NCBI RefSeq assembly: GCF_001294465.1
Contig: NZ_LGAA01000022.1
Coordinates: 124,001 to 188,000 of the forward strand
Reading direction: 5' to 3'
Source: Moellerella wisconsensis ATCC 35017
Lineage (GTDB): Bacteria; Pseudomonadota; Gammaproteobacteria; Enterobacterales; Enterobacteriaceae
DNA: 64,000 nt
Under the pieces are notes generated by a model, which had not been told where the DNA came from, made no database searches, and saw only the letters and a list, made by a program, of their open reading frames with translations. Both the position numbers and the translations under genes were made by a program. Shown here piece after piece: positions 45,376 through 55,953 of this stretch (positions are counted from its first letter, which is position 1; the number at the start of each line of letters is the position of its first letter).

Positions 45376-47196
45376 ATGAAAATAAATATCAACAAATCGC
45401 ATCGATGGTCAGTAATTTTACTTATGCTATGCAGCTTTTCTCTGCATGCCGCAGAATGGACGATCGGCGTGCTGGCATTACGCGGTTCGGTATTAACACA
45501 AAATTACTGGCAACAATTAATCGACACACTTAATAAAGATATTCCCACAGAACATTTTCGTTTAGTGCCACTTAATTTAGATGAAATGCGTCAAGCCGTT
45601 GAAAGTCAGCAAGTGAATTTTTTATTAACTAATCCCGCACAATTTATTCAATTGGATAGCCGCTATAATCTGCGCTGGCTGTTATCATTGCGTTCGCCAC
45701 GGGAACCCAATAACCAAACACGTAATGTGTTAGGCAGCCTGATTTTGGTGCGCAATGATGACAGTGTGAACTCACTAGATGATTTAATTGGTAAAAATGT
45801 TGGGGCTATTTCTCCAGATGCTTTTGGCGGTTATTTGTTGGGGTATAAAGTCATTCGTGATAATGGCTATGATCCGAATAAAGACTTTAAAATGCAGTTT
45901 TTAGGCTTTCCGGCGGATGCTTTGATTTATGCATTAAGAGACAAAACATTATCTGCAGCGATTGTGCCCAGTTGTCTGTTAGAAAATATGCAAAAAGAAG
46001 GGTTAATTAATTCACAGTTGTTTCGCCCATTGATCCAACATCCAGCCTCATCTTCTTGTCTTACTAGCACCGAGCTTTATCCTAATTGGTCTTTCGCCGC
46101 GCTAAATAATGTGCCCGATAATTTGGTAGATAAAGTGACCCGTATATTATTGTCTTCAGATAATGATGGCTTACGCTGGGGAGCGCCCTCTTCAGTAAGC
46201 CAAGTTGAAGCCCTACTGCGCTCGGTGAATCAACATCCTCAACAACGTCAATTTTGGCGTGATATCGTCAGTTGGATTGTGCAATATCAACTGGCTATTG
46301 GCGGTATTGCCCTGATTTTTATTCTTTTAGGCATTAATCATATTTGGATTGCCTTTCTGGTGAAGCGTAGAAGTCGCCAATTAGAAAAGGCTCATAATCA
46401 ATTACGTCAGCAAGAAGTCGATTTAGAAAAGGCTCAGCGCCTGAGTATTCTGGGCGAAATGGCTTCGGGGTTTGCTCATGAGCTCAATCAACCACTAGCA
46501 GCAATCCGCAATTATGCCCAAGGTAGTGTTATCCGTCTGAAACAAGAATCCGAACAACATCCACTGATCCCAGCCTTAGAAAAGATAGATACTCAAGCAC
46601 AACGCGGAGCAGATATCATACGAAATCTGCGCTCATGGGTGGGTAAAACACATCAAGATCAGCCAATAAATTATAGCTATCAACCGATTATCCAAACCGT
46701 TCTTCATCTCTGGCGGCTGCTGCGTATTGAGCAGTATTATCCTAAAGCACAACTATTTTTACCCACAGGTGACGATATCGAACTACGTCTGCCAGATACA
46801 CTGCTAGAACAATTATTATCCAACTTAATTAATAACAGCTTGCAGGCAGGCGCTGAAAAATTGCGTCTTGAATTACATCCAGGTCCCAATCACTTTTTAT
46901 TGATTTTACAAGATGATGCAGGCGGTATGAACGATCAACAATTACACCGTGGCATCATACCTTTTTCAACCACTAAACAAGATGGCTTAGGCTTGGGATT
47001 AGTTATTTGTCAGCGGTTAATTCGTAGCCAAGGTGGCGATATTCGACTAGAAAATCAATTATTTGAAGACTCGACTGATAACATTGTTGATAATAATGCC
47101 GCAGAAGAACAAACCGCAAATAGACACCTTATGGGATTAAGAATGACGTTAATTTTCCCGCAAGATTGCGTTCATCAAAAAAATAATCTGCTATAA
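45376..47196 (+). CDS. ttrS: Tetrathionate sensor histidine kinase TtrS
   Basis: TtrS detects tetrathionate and phosphorylates TtrR. From the second of two adjacent ATGs it is 606 residues. It has a signal peptide (ending SLHAA), a periplasmic PhnD-like binding domain (about 25-300), one membrane helix (about 308-335) and a kinase core. The H-box is FAHELNQPLAAIRNY and the ATP-binding G-box is GLGLGLVICQRL. It is divergent from ttrBCA and followed by ttrR. Confidence 0.95.
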   Translation: MKININKSHRWSVILLMLCSFSLHAAEWTIGVLALRGSVLTQNYWQQLIDTLNKDIPTEHFRLVPLNLDEMRQAVESQQVNFLLTNPAQFIQLDSRYNLRWLLSLRSPREPNNQTRNVLGSLILVRNDDSVNSLDDLIGKNVGAISPDAFGGYLLGYKVIRDNGYDPNKDFKMQFLGFPADALIYALRDKTLSAAIVPSCLLENMQKEGLINSQLFRPLIQHPASSSCLTSTELYPNWSFAALNNVPDNLVDKVTRILLSSDNDGLRWGAPSSVSQVEALLRSVNQHPQQRQFWRDIVSWIVQYQLAIGGIALIFILLGINHIWIAFLVKRRSRQLEKAHNQLRQQEVDLEKAQRLSILGEMASGFAHELNQPLAAIRNYAQGSVIRLKQESEQHPLIPALEKIDTQAQRGADIIRNLRSWVGKTHQDQPINYSYQPIIQTVLHLWRLLRIEQYYPKAQLFLPTGDDIELRLPDTLLEQLLSNLINNSLQAGAEKLRLELHPGPNHFLLILQDDAGGMNDQQLHRGIIPFSTTKQDGLGLGLVICQRLIRSQGGDIRLENQLFEDSTDNIVDNNAAEEQTANRHLMGLRMTLIFPQDCVHQKNNLL

Positions 47197-47289
47197 ACGA
47201 TAGGCGTATTTTTACGCCGTTCTCTACCACGGAATTATCTGATATAACTGATATAATACATAATTATTTTGCTCTAAGGGCCAAACCAG

Positions 47290-47877
47290 ATGCCAATCAT
47301 TCACTTAGTTGATGATGACCCGGATGTCACTGATGCCTGCCAATTCCTACTCGAAACACTCGGTTACGAAAGCCAAGTTTGGAATAACAGTAAAAATTTT
47401 ATCGAAAATGTAGATCTATTAACTGAAGGCATAGTGTTGTTAGATATGAGAATGCCAGAAATCGATGGCCGTCAGGTCTATAAAAAATTGCTAGATGCTC
47501 ACAGTACTTTAGCGGTCATTTTTTTATCCGCGCATGGTGATATCCCGATGGCGGTCGAACAAATGAAATTTGGCGCCATTGATTTTCTGCAAAAACCTAT
47601 TGATAGCCAATCGCTGATTAACGCGCTTGCACATGCAGAAATAGCCACTCGTAAAGCTACTCAGAAATATATAAATATGCAGCGTTATCATAGCCTAACG
47701 CCACGGGAAAAGAATATTTGTGCCTATGTCATCCAAGGAATGCTTAACCGTGAAATTGCCGATGTAGCTTGTGTTTCGGTACGTACTGTGGAAGTTCACC
47801 GCTCTCGCGTGATGGAGAAAATGGCGGTGAAAAATATTGCTGAGTTGGTAAATATCATGCAATCGGTTAATATTTAA
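47290..47877 (+). CDS. ttrR: Tetrathionate response regulator TtrR
   Basis: TtrR activates ttrBCA after phosphorylation by TtrS. The 195-residue protein has a receiver domain with acidic pocket DDD (8-10), phospho-acceptor Asp52 in LLDMRMPE and switch Lys in FLQKPID. A LuxR-type HTH lies at about 135-190 (LTPREKNICAYVIQGMLNRE and VSVRTVEVHRSRV). A small GGCGTA/TACGCC hairpin lies between ttrS and ttrR. Confidence 0.94.
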   Translation: MPIIHLVDDDPDVTDACQFLLETLGYESQVWNNSKNFIENVDLLTEGIVLLDMRMPEIDGRQVYKKLLDAHSTLAVIFLSAHGDIPMAVEQMKFGAIDFLQKPIDSQSLINALAHAEIATRKATQKYINMQRYHSLTPREKNICAYVIQGMLNREIADVACVSVRTVEVHRSRVMEKMAVKNIAELVNIMQSVNI

Positions 47878-47971
47878 AATTATTAGTTTGTTATAATTGA
47901 TGGTTTTACTATAAAAAAATGTGTTACTGATGACTATCAGGCGCATATACAGTAAATAGATTCGGAAACAG

Positions 47972-48916
47972 ATGACTAAGACTCCCACTTTTCAAGCCCG
48001 TTTTTTGCATCCTCGCTACTGGTTATTATTACTGGGTATTGGGCTGCTTTATATTCTGACGCTTTTGCCTTATCCAATAATCTATTGGATGGGAACACGC
48101 CTTGGGCGCCTTTCGCGCCATCTGTTAAAATCTCGCGTTAACATCGCTGATAGAAATTTAGCGCTGTGTTTCCCTAATATGAGCCTCAGAGAACGCCAAA
48201 AATTAATTCAACAAAATTTTGAATCGGTAGGAATGGGTATTTTTGAAACCGGAATGGCTTGGTTTTGGCCCGATTGGCGTATTCAACGCTGGTTTACCAT
48301 TAAAGGCCGTGAAAATATTCAGCAAGCACAACAAACTGGCCGAGGCATTTTAGTCATTGGGGTGCATTTTCTGACCTTAGAACTCGGAGCACGGATTTTT
48401 GGTATTTTAAATCCCGGAATCGGTGTCTATCGCCCTAACGATAACCCATTACTCGACTGGCTACAGGCGTGGGGACGCGTGCGATCGAATAAGAGCGTTA
48501 TCGATAGAAAGGATGTCAAAGGCATGGTGCGTAATCTGAAACAAGGGGAAATCCTGTGGTATGCCCCTGATCATGACTATGGTCCTAAAAACAGTGTATT
48601 TGCGCCTTTCTTTGCTGTCGATAAAGCAGCTACAACCGTGGGAACTTCAATATTACTGCGTTTAGCCAATCCGCTGATCATTCCCTTTACCCCGCGCCGT
48701 TTACCCCATGCCCGAGGGTATGAATTAATCATTCAACCGGCGGTGGAAGATTTTCCAATGAAAGATGAAGTCACTGCGGCGGCATTGATAAATCAAGTGG
48801 TAGAAAAAGAAATTATGCAAGCGCCTGATCAATATATGTGGTTACATCGCCGTTTTAAAACTCGCCCCCCCGGTGAGCCTTCTTTATATGGTAAGCTCGA
48901 TAAATTACACGATTAA
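47972..48916 (+). CDS. lpxL: Lauroyl-Kdo2-lipid IVA acyltransferase LpxL
   Basis: LpxL adds the first secondary acyl chain to lipid A at the inner membrane. The 314-residue product aligns along its length with E. coli LpxL. It has an N-terminal membrane anchor (about 17-40), the catalytic HFLTLE (His-x4-Glu) near residue 133, [12 protein letters not shown], and [15 protein letters not shown]. The extreme end is longer than in E. coli. A cold-induced paralogue LpxP is similar and cannot be wholly excluded. mdtG follows, as in E. coli. Confidence 0.92.
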   Translation: MTKTPTFQARFLHPRYWLLLLGIGLLYILTLLPYPIIYWMGTRLGRLSRHLLKSRVNIADRNLALCFPNMSLRERQKLIQQNFESVGMGIFETGMAWFWPDWRIQRWFTIKGRENIQQAQQTGRGILVIGVHFLTLELGARIFGILNPGIGVYRPNDNPLLDWLQAWGRVRSNKSVIDRKDVKGMVRNLKQGEILWYAPDHDYGPKNSVFAPFFAVDKAATTVGTSILLRLANPLIIPFTPRRLPHARGYELIIQPAVEDFPMKDEVTAAALINQVVEKEIMQAPDQYMWLHRRFKTRPPGEPSLYGKLDKLHD

Positions 48917-48967
48917 CCGGCTGATAGTTATTCAAAAACTAATAAATATCGGCCATTAACATGTAGT

Positions 48968-50188
48968 ATGAGGTCTATGGTCAGAATATCGCAAAATACC
49001 TATTGGAAACGCAACTTATATGTTGTCTGGTTTGGTTGCTTCCTTACAGGCGCAGCTTTCAGTCTGATCATGCCTTTCTTACCACTCTACGTTGAAGAAC
49101 TCGGCATAACCGATCCCGGCTCACTCAGCTTATGGACCGGGGCGGTATTCAGCATTACTTTCTTATTCTCCGCTATCGCCGCTCCATTCTGGGGGAAACT
49201 CTCTGACCGTAAAGGGAGAAAATTGATGCTATTACGTTCCGCCCTCGGTATGGGGATAGTGATGGTATTGATTGGTTTTGCACAAGATATTTGGCAATTA
49301 CTTATTTTGCGTGCTTTGCTAGGGATACTAGGCGGTTTTGTTCCCAATGCCAATGCATTGATTGCTACACAAGTTCCGGTGAAAAAAAGTGGCTGGGCAT
49401 TAGGTATTCTATCGACTGGTGCGGTTAGTGGTGCATTAATTGGTCCTTTAATTGGTGGTATATTAGCTGACCATTATGGCCTAAGGCCGGCCTTTTTTAT
49501 TACAGCTACCGTATTATTTATCTGTTTTTTAGTCACTCTTTTTTATGTCAAAGAAAACTTCACTCCGGTTTCGCGTAAAGATGCACTTAGTAATCAGCAA
49601 GTTTTTGCTTCATTAAAAAACAAGCGTTTAGTTATTAGTTTATTTTTCACCACCATGATTATTCAAGCCGCCATGGGGTCAATCAATCCTATATTAACTC
49701 TGTATGTCCGGGATCTCTCCGGCTCTATCGAAAATCTGGCCTTTATCAGCGGTGTTGTCGCGTCTATTCCGGGTATTGCCGCCTTAATCAGTGCCCCTAG
49801 GCTCGGTAAACTCAGTGACAGAATTGGCCCGGACAAAGTATTACTCGCTGTATTAGGTGCTTCAATTTTTGTCTTATTTCCGATGGGATTAGTCAGTAAT
49901 TACTGGGAATTAGGCGCACTGCGCTTCTTACTCGGGGCATTGAATGCCGCCTTATTACCGGCGGTACAAACACTCATTATTTATAATATTTCTCATCAAG
50001 TTACTGGACGTATTTTCAGTTATAACCAAGCATTACGCGATATAGGTAATGTCACCGGCCCATTGATGGGATCTCTGGTCGCGGCAACTTATGGATTTAG
50101 AGCTGTATTTTTCTTCAGTGCCCTATTAGTATTAATTAATCTAATTTATTCTTGGTATTCAATAAAATACCAAACAAAAAACATATAA
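48968..50188 (+). CDS. mdtG: MdtG, MFS multidrug efflux transporter
   Basis: MdtG is a 12-helix major facilitator exporter linked to fosfomycin and deoxycholate tolerance in E. coli. The 406-residue product matches it closely: [20 protein letters not shown], the loop motif [20 protein letters not shown], and [17 protein letters not shown]. The second ATG (codon 4) is an alternative start. It follows lpxL by 51 bases, the arrangement in E. coli reversed relative to trhO. Confidence 0.93.
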   Translation: MRSMVRISQNTYWKRNLYVVWFGCFLTGAAFSLIMPFLPLYVEELGITDPGSLSLWTGAVFSITFLFSAIAAPFWGKLSDRKGRKLMLLRSALGMGIVMVLIGFAQDIWQLLILRALLGILGGFVPNANALIATQVPVKKSGWALGILSTGAVSGALIGPLIGGILADHYGLRPAFFITATVLFICFLVTLFYVKENFTPVSRKDALSNQQVFASLKNKRLVISLFFTTMIIQAAMGSINPILTLYVRDLSGSIENLAFISGVVASIPGIAALISAPRLGKLSDRIGPDKVLLAVLGASIFVLFPMGLVSNYWELGALRFLLGALNAALLPAVQTLIIYNISHQVTGRIFSYNQALRDIGNVTGPLMGSLVAATYGFRAVFFFSALLVLINLIYSWYSIKYQTKNI

Positions 50189-50678
50189 TTACCACGGAAA
50201 ATTTACGTTATGTTGATAAATATATCTGTTAATTTATCTCTATTTAATCCAAATCTACTGACTAGCTTATATAATTAATATTCTTTATCTAGAAAAACCA
50301 ATCAATTTGTTGTTTTTATTAATAAATTATATTCTCCTCTCTTTCATATAACATTTACTCTTTCTGTAAATAATAAAATATGTTATTACAGGTAATACAT
50401 GTTTAAAAATGAGAGTTCCCTCGAACTTTCATCTAAAAAACATGCAAAAGCCAAGAAAGATGTTCTCTATCTAGACGCTTTTATAATAATGTATGTTGCA
50501 TAAATGTTTACAGAAAGGGATGCTGTACACATAAAATTAACGTGCGTTGTAAGGATATTTAATAGCAACGTTATTTTATAACCTAAGTTACCCAAGCTGC
50601 GGCTCATTACGCGCATTGGTGTTCTCTGGGTATATTGCCAGCTACAACCTCATTGAGGTTATTGACGAGAGTATTCAG
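50189..50678. other. mdtG-peptide transporter intergenic region
   Basis: About 490 bases, AT-rich on the left and more mixed on the right, with no gene recognised. The right-hand part should carry the promoter of the transporter gene. Only short imperfect inverted repeats are seen, such as CGTTG/CAACG around 50543-50571. Confidence 0.5.
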
Positions 50679-52211
50679 ATGGAAAATTCAGTAACGAAAA
50701 CCAAGACTTTTTTTGGTCATCCTTATCCCCTCAGCTCATTATTTCTCACCGAAATGTGGGAACGTTTTTCTTTTTATGGTGTTCGTCCACTATTAATCCT
50801 ATTTATGAGCGCCGCGCTATTGCAGGGCGGAATGGATCTCCCCATTGAACAAGCCTCCGCTATCGTCGGTATATTTGCCGGTGGCGTGTACATTACCTCA
50901 CTCCCCGGAGGATGGTTAGCCGATAACTGGCTCGGACAACGCCGTGCCGTATGGTATGGCTCACTAATTATTGCTTGCGGTCACTTATCGATTGCATTAT
51001 CCGCATTCTGGTCCGATACCTTCTTTTTCATTGGATTACTACTAATTGTGCTCGGTACCGGCTTATTCAAAACTTGTATTACTGTCATGGTCGGCACTTT
51101 GTATAAAAAAGAAGATCCTCGTCGTGATGGCGGTTTCTCTCTATTTTATATGGGTATTAATATGGGCTCATTTATTGCCCCTTTAATTATTGGCCCACTG
51201 CATGAAAAGTATGGCTGGCATTTAGGCTTTGGACTGGGCGGGGTCGGCATGTTAATCGCCTTACTAATTTTCCGTTTTTATGCCGTACCACAAATGCGTC
51301 GTTATGATAAACAAGTAGGCTTAGATTCCAGTTGGGATCATCCTACTGTGCAACGTAAAAATGTAGGTCTGTGGGTAACTCTAGCCATGGCAGCATTAGC
51401 TGTCTTGGTCGTGCTGATTAGCCGCGGCACAATTCCATTTAACCCATCGATTATCGCCAAAAGTTCGGCTTACATTATTTCTATCTGTGTCGGGTTGTAC
51501 TTCTTGTTTATGTTCTTTTTAGGCGGACTAACATCCAGCGAACGCTCTCGATTATTAGTATGTTTAATTTTATTAATTGCAGCAGCTTTCTTTTGGTCAG
51601 CATTTGAACAAAAACCGACTTCTTTTAATATTTTCGCTCGTGACTATACCGACCGCCAGTTAGGAAGCTTTGAAATCCCGACTATCTGGTTCCAGTCAAT
51701 AAATGCACTATTTATTATTATTTTCGCACCGATTTTCAGCTGGTTGTGGCCTTCGCTGGCGAAACGTAGCATGAATCCAAGCAGTATCAGCAAATTTATT
51801 ATTGGGATCTTATTTGCAGCGGGCGGTTTTGCCATCATGATGTTTGCCGCCAATCAAGTTCTTGCGACCCAAAGCGGCGTGTCTCCCGGCTGGTTAGTGT
51901 TCAGTATTTTACTGCTCACCATGGGGGAACTCTGCCTCAGTCCTATCGGGTTAGCCACGATGACCTTATTGGCGCCACAAAAAATGCGCGGACAAGTGAT
52001 GGGACTATGGTTCTGTGCCAGTGCACTGGGTAACCTAGCCGCAGGGATTATGGGTGGGAATATCAATAAAGAACAATTAGGCTCGATGCCAGAATTGTTC
52101 TCTCATGTTTCTATCGCGTTAGTTATCTGTGCCGCTGTATTGGCTTTACTAATTATACCCGTACGAAACATGCTTAAAAATGCAGATCAAAAAGAACTCA
52201 CATCTCAATAA
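50679..52211 (+). CDS. POT/PTR2-family proton-coupled peptide transporter
   Basis: This inner-membrane transporter imports di- and tripeptides with protons. The start at MENSVTKTKTFFGHPYPL is preferred, giving 510 residues. The family signature TEMWERFSFYG (Glu-x-x-Glu-Arg) sits in the first helix, followed by WLADNWLGQRRAVWYG and FSLFYMGINMGSF. About 12-14 membrane segments are visible. It is not clearly the orthologue of DtpA, B, C or D, so no symbol is given. Terminated by a strong hairpin. Confidence 0.92.
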   Translation: MENSVTKTKTFFGHPYPLSSLFLTEMWERFSFYGVRPLLILFMSAALLQGGMDLPIEQASAIVGIFAGGVYITSLPGGWLADNWLGQRRAVWYGSLIIACGHLSIALSAFWSDTFFFIGLLLIVLGTGLFKTCITVMVGTLYKKEDPRRDGGFSLFYMGINMGSFIAPLIIGPLHEKYGWHLGFGLGGVGMLIALLIFRFYAVPQMRRYDKQVGLDSSWDHPTVQRKNVGLWVTLAMAALAVLVVLISRGTIPFNPSIIAKSSAYIISICVGLYFLFMFFLGGLTSSERSRLLVCLILLIAAAFFWSAFEQKPTSFNIFARDYTDRQLGSFEIPTIWFQSINALFIIIFAPIFSWLWPSLAKRSMNPSSISKFIIGILFAAGGFAIMMFAANQVLATQSGVSPGWLVFSILLLTMGELCLSPIGLATMTLLAPQKMRGQVMGLWFCASALGNLAAGIMGGNINKEQLGSMPELFSHVSIALVICAAVLALLIIPVRNMLKNADQKELTSQ

Positions 52212-52229
52212 TTAGCCACTAAATATACA

Positions 52230-52265
52230 GCGAGGCACGTATTTTGACCCGTGCCTCGTTATTTT
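52230..52265 (+). terminator. Terminator after the peptide transporter
   Basis: GCGAGGCACG and CGTGCCTCG form a 9-10 bp GC-rich stem followed by TTATTTT. It separates two converging genes. Confidence 0.88.
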
Positions 52266-52270
52266 AAATC

Positions 52271-52732
52271 TTACTTATTTCGCATCTCAGTCACCACAGC
52301 ATCTGCTCTAGCCGCAAACCAACGTTCACGTAATTTGTCATACACCAGATTATAAATATAGGTATAAAATAAGAAAAATGTAAAGAAACCAATCTCTAGC
52401 ATAAAGGCATTAAATAATGTCATATTAAGCAATAGTGCAATAACCGGAATACCGATAATCACAAAACTTAATTCAAACCCTATTGCATGAATGACTCGTA
52501 TCACGGTCGAACGAGGCCCTTTGGATAAAGGCCAAAAATAATCAAAAATCATGTTATAAACTACATTTAATATCATGGCGATAGTTGATAAAATAATCGC
52601 CACGCTCCCCATCTCAAGTATCGAACGGCCTAACATGAGTGCACTTATCGGCGCAGTAATCGCTATCGCAATAACTTCAAAACATACCGCGTGAAAAATA
52701 CGCTCTCGCAAAGACTTTTTATTAACACTCAT
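52271..52732 (-). CDS. PACE-family (AceI-like) efflux transporter
   Basis: PACE proteins export biocides such as chlorhexidine and, natively, short-chain diamines. The 153-residue protein has four membrane helices arranged as two tandem bacterial transmembrane pair domains. The repeats begin RERIFHAVCFEVIAIAI and RVIHAIGFELSFVIIG, and each ends with a YN-x-x-(F/Y)D motif. A LysR-type regulator is encoded divergently, an arrangement known for aceI/aceR. Confidence 0.92.
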   Translation of the reverse strand: MSVNKKSLRERIFHAVCFEVIAIAITAPISALMLGRSILEMGSVAIILSTIAMILNVVYNMIFDYFWPLSKGPRSTVIRVIHAIGFELSFVIIGIPVIALLLNMTLFNAFMLEIGFFTFFLFYTYIYNLVYDKLRERWFAARADAVVTEMRNK

Positions 52733-52913
52733 TTAGTACCTCAAAAAATTATTCTCAATTCTGTATAAAATAAGTCCTACTTTTCAATGCGAAGGATTAA
52801 CCTAAATAGTCCTCTATATCGCATCTTACTTGAACTCTGATTGCTATAGTGCAATTATCATCGGTTCTATGTATGAATACAAAATACCAGCCATCGATAA
52901 AACCGATACCATG

Positions 52914-53768
52914 ATGAATTATTCGTTTGATACATTACGCACTTTCGTTGAGGCCGCAGCACTAAAATCTTTTTCTGCCACCGCACGTAAACTAAATAAA
53001 AGCCAATCAACCGTCAGTACGCTGATTGCAAATTTTGAGACCGATATAGGAGTCTTACTGTTCGAACGCCAAGGTCGTCAATCAATTCTCACCCCAGCAG
53101 GAAGAAAAGTTCTAAGCTTAGTTGAGGATATATTGTCTGCCAATGAACGCTTATATGCGGTAAGTATTGAGTTGAACCAGCAGGTGGAATCTCGATTAAG
53201 CTGTTGTTTTTCTGATATTTATCAGCCGCCACATACTGACTATCTCATGCAAGAAATGGATGCAAAATTCCCACAATTAGAATTTGAATTTATTATTGCA
53301 GAAAGTGAAGATACATTGTCACTGCTACAAAATGGTCACGTGCATATAGGTATGATTGACTCTCGTGCTGAATATCCGCCAGATATTGCATCTGCACGAT
53401 TGCCTAAACAGGGCGAAATGGGGCTGTATGTCATTCAAGATCATCCCCTAACCAAAGTCACTAAATTAACCCATCAGCACCTAACTATGACTCGTCAATT
53501 GCATCTGAGTAGCAAGAATCAATTAATGATCAACAGTGAAAAATTATGGGTTGCTCCCACCTATTTATTACTGTTAGAAATGGCAGAGCAAGGCATGGGT
53601 TGGTCAATTTTACCCACTTGGTTAGTAAAACAATTTGGTCATGATAAATTGGTCAGTTTGCAATATGCTCAGTGGCCTAAATTAATTGATGTTGATCTGG
53701 TCTGGTCAAAAACTAATCCTCCCGGACTAGCAGGTTATTGGTTAATTAATCAGCTGCTGACAGAATAA
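52914..53768 (+). CDS. LysR-family transcription regulator
   Basis: The product, 284 residues from MNYSFDTLRTFVEAAALK, has an N-terminal winged HTH (about residues 5-62, with LNKSQSTVSTLIANFETDIG). The periplasmic-binding-like effector domain starts near residue 90. The frame is open 28 codons upstream, but the family start is at this Met. Divergent from the PACE pump by about 180 bases, it is probably that pump's regulator. Confidence 0.88.
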   Translation: MNYSFDTLRTFVEAAALKSFSATARKLNKSQSTVSTLIANFETDIGVLLFERQGRQSILTPAGRKVLSLVEDILSANERLYAVSIELNQQVESRLSCCFSDIYQPPHTDYLMQEMDAKFPQLEFEFIIAESEDTLSLLQNGHVHIGMIDSRAEYPPDIASARLPKQGEMGLYVIQDHPLTKVTKLTHQHLTMTRQLHLSSKNQLMINSEKLWVAPTYLLLLEMAEQGMGWSILPTWLVKQFGHDKLVSLQYAQWPKLIDVDLVWSKTNPPGLAGYWLINQLLTE

Positions 53769-53854
53769 TGAAATATTCCGCAAAAGCATATTAACATTAT
53801 GACTCTATTATTTGTTCTCTAATATAACCGTTTCATTGATAAGAAGAATAATAT

Positions 53855-54664
53855 ATGACCGCTTCTACTTTTCCCGTTTATTACGTTAATGCTTTTACCG
53901 ATCAGTTATTTAAAGGCAACCCAGCCGCGATTATATTACTTGATCAGTGGCTAGATGATACGTTATTAATTTCTCTTGCCGCAGAAATTAATTTATCTGA
54001 AACCGCATTTATCGTCGATCGACATATTCGCTGGTTTACGCCCAAAATAGAGGTTGATTTATGTGGTCATGCTACATTAGCCGCCGCTTTTATCATCGAT
54101 AAATTATCAACCAGCCAACAACCGATTATATTTCAATCGAAATCGGGAGAGTTAACCGTCACCCGAACGACTAACAGATTTACGCTAGATTTTCCCCAAA
54201 TAGCTTGTTCAATCGCTCCCACCGAATTAAAAGACCATCTGAGCAAAATTATCCATACCCAAATTGACGAGTTGTACTTAGCGAATGATCGCTATATTTG
54301 CTTTTTATCTCATGAGCAAGATGTCGCTTCTTGTTCTCCTGATTTCGATGCAATAGCCCAATTACCTCTCCCCGGCTTATGTGTTACTGCATTATCTCAA
54401 AACAACACCTGTGATTTTGTATCACGTTATTTTGCTCCCGCGAAAGGTGTTAATGAAGATCCGGTAACCGGAACTGCCCATTGTGCGATTGCACCGCTTT
54501 GGGCCAAACGATTAAATAAAAATCAGCTTACCGGACATCAAATATCTGTACGTGGCGGATTTGTAGATTGCAAAATTATTAACTCGCGAGTTCATCTTTC
54601 TGGGCAAGCCACTTTATTTCTGAGCGGAACGATTCAACTCGAAAATTATTTAGATAAAAAATAA
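53855..54664 (+). CDS. PhzF-family isomerase-like protein
   Basis: The 269-residue protein belongs to the PhzF fold, which includes phenazine-pathway isomerases and many uncharacterised enzymes. Conserved elements are NAFTDQLFKGNPAAI at the start, the proposed catalytic Glu in NLSETAFIV, VDLCGHATLAAAF, and EDPVTGTAHCAIAP near residue 207. No phenazine genes are nearby, so the substrate is unknown. Confidence 0.9.
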   Translation: MTASTFPVYYVNAFTDQLFKGNPAAIILLDQWLDDTLLISLAAEINLSETAFIVDRHIRWFTPKIEVDLCGHATLAAAFIIDKLSTSQQPIIFQSKSGELTVTRTTNRFTLDFPQIACSIAPTELKDHLSKIIHTQIDELYLANDRYICFLSHEQDVASCSPDFDAIAQLPLPGLCVTALSQNNTCDFVSRYFAPAKGVNEDPVTGTAHCAIAPLWAKRLNKNQLTGHQISVRGGFVDCKIINSRVHLSGQATLFLSGTIQLENYLDKK

Positions 54665-54820
54665 CAGGCTAGTATAATAAAGGCCATGACTATCAGCGAA
54701 TAGCACCGGTTCTATTTTAACTTATCGTTTCTATACAATGGCTAATCACCCTAAAATCGCGGAAATTAAAATCATAACTCGGGTATTACCAGTGTAGATA
54801 ATTAATCCTAAGGATGTTGT

Positions 54821-55246
54821 ATGGCTATAGAAGTACCCCAAAAAGATCCCGCAGAGTGCTTATTAGAGGCAAAAATATCATCATCGATAACGAGGGTATC
54901 GAAAGTTATTTTTCCGACCACCACCAATCATCATGACACCTTATTTGGTGGAACTGCGCTCGCGTGGATGGACGAAGTCTCTTTTATTACCGCCACACGT
55001 TTTTCTCGTAAACGATTAGTTACTGTTTCAACTGAAAAAATTAACTTCACTCACCCTATCCCTTCCGGCACTATTATTGAATTAATTGGTAAAGTTATCC
55101 GCGTAGGAACCACCAGCTTGACAGTGAATGTATCTATTTTTCTTGAAGATATGTATTCCGAAGGCCGCGAAGAAGTTATCCACGGGCAATTTAATTTTGT
55201 AGCGGTTGATGATCAGGGTAAACCAGTAAAAATACTGGATAATTAA
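54821..55246 (+). CDS. Acyl-CoA thioesterase (hot-dog fold, YciA-like)
   Basis: The 141-residue protein is a single hot-dog domain hydrolysing acyl-CoA esters. The active-site region is NHHDTLFGGTALAWMDEVSF, close to the Asn/Asp-Gly-Gly pattern of YciA and related thioesterases. Later STEKINFTHPIPSGTIIEL is typical. A terminator-like stem follows the gene. Substrate range cannot be told from the sequence. Confidence 0.88.
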   Translation: MAIEVPQKDPAECLLEAKISSSITRVSKVIFPTTTNHHDTLFGGTALAWMDEVSFITATRFSRKRLVTVSTEKINFTHPIPSGTIIELIGKVIRVGTTSLTVNVSIFLEDMYSEGREEVIHGQFNFVAVDDQGKPVKILDN

Positions 55247-55272
55247 TTTTTATTCCTCCGAAATACACAATG

Positions 55273-55333
55273 AAAATAACCAGTAAAACTCATGATTAAT
55301 AGATTTTTAATTCACCACTGGTTATTTTTATTT
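55273..55333 (+). terminator. Terminator after the thioesterase gene
   Basis: AAAATAACCAGT and ACTGGTTATTTT pair perfectly over 12 bp around a 32-base AT-rich loop and run into TTATTTC. The large loop makes it less certain than a compact terminator. Confidence 0.6.
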
Positions 55334-55482
55334 CTTATTGTACAGTATTATTTTTTTCTAATTAATCGATAAAAACTCAAAATATATTTTTATTGAATTT
55401 TATCTAAAAATAGCTGTATTTGGTCTCATTATTAAAATTTCAAACTGGGTATAATAACTCAAACAAGAAAAGGAGATCATAT

Positions 55483-55920
55483 ATGTATAAAACAATATTA
55501 GTGCCAATTGATGTTTCAGAAGATGATTTAACCGAATTGGTTATTTCTCATGTTAATGAATTACAAAAAATTAGCGGTGCATCAGTTCATTTTTTAGCAG
55601 TCACAGCACCAATTTCTACCTACTTTCGTTATGGTAGAACGATGATCCCTACAGATTTTCCGGATGATGAAAAACAAGCTGAAGCCATGGCTAAAGAGCT
55701 AAAACAGAAAATAAAATTGTTTTCTATTCCTGAAGATAAAATTCACAGCTATTCATCGATTGGATCAGTCAAAGACTGTATACTCAATACCGCTGAAAAA
55801 ATCAATGCTGACTTAATTATATTAGGTTCACGTAGGCCAAGTATGAGTACCTATCTATTAGGTTCAAATGCAGCATCGGTGGTTCGATATGCTAAGACCT
55901 CAGTTATGATTATTCGCTAG
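55483..55920 (+). CDS. uspF: Universal stress protein UspF
   Basis: The start at MYKTILVPIDVSEDDL follows AAAGGAGAT and gives 145 residues. It matches E. coli UspF: HVNELQKISGASVHFLAV, a nucleotide-binding loop near the end with LGSRRPSMSTYLLGSNAASV. UspF binds ATP and affects adhesion and motility in E. coli. Monocistronic with a strong terminator. Confidence 0.92.
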   Translation: MYKTILVPIDVSEDDLTELVISHVNELQKISGASVHFLAVTAPISTYFRYGRTMIPTDFPDDEKQAEAMAKELKQKIKLFSIPEDKIHSYSSIGSVKDCILNTAEKINADLIILGSRRPSMSTYLLGSNAASVVRYAKTSVMIIR

Positions 55921-55953
55921 TCATTATCTAATGATCTTAATGAGAAATATATG

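Noticed and set aside
45119..45376. An 85-codon frame crossing the ttrB-ttrS intergenic region
   Set aside because: It has no recognisable domain, lacks a good ribosome site, overlaps the FNR-like site and ends at the ttrS start; best read as control DNA.
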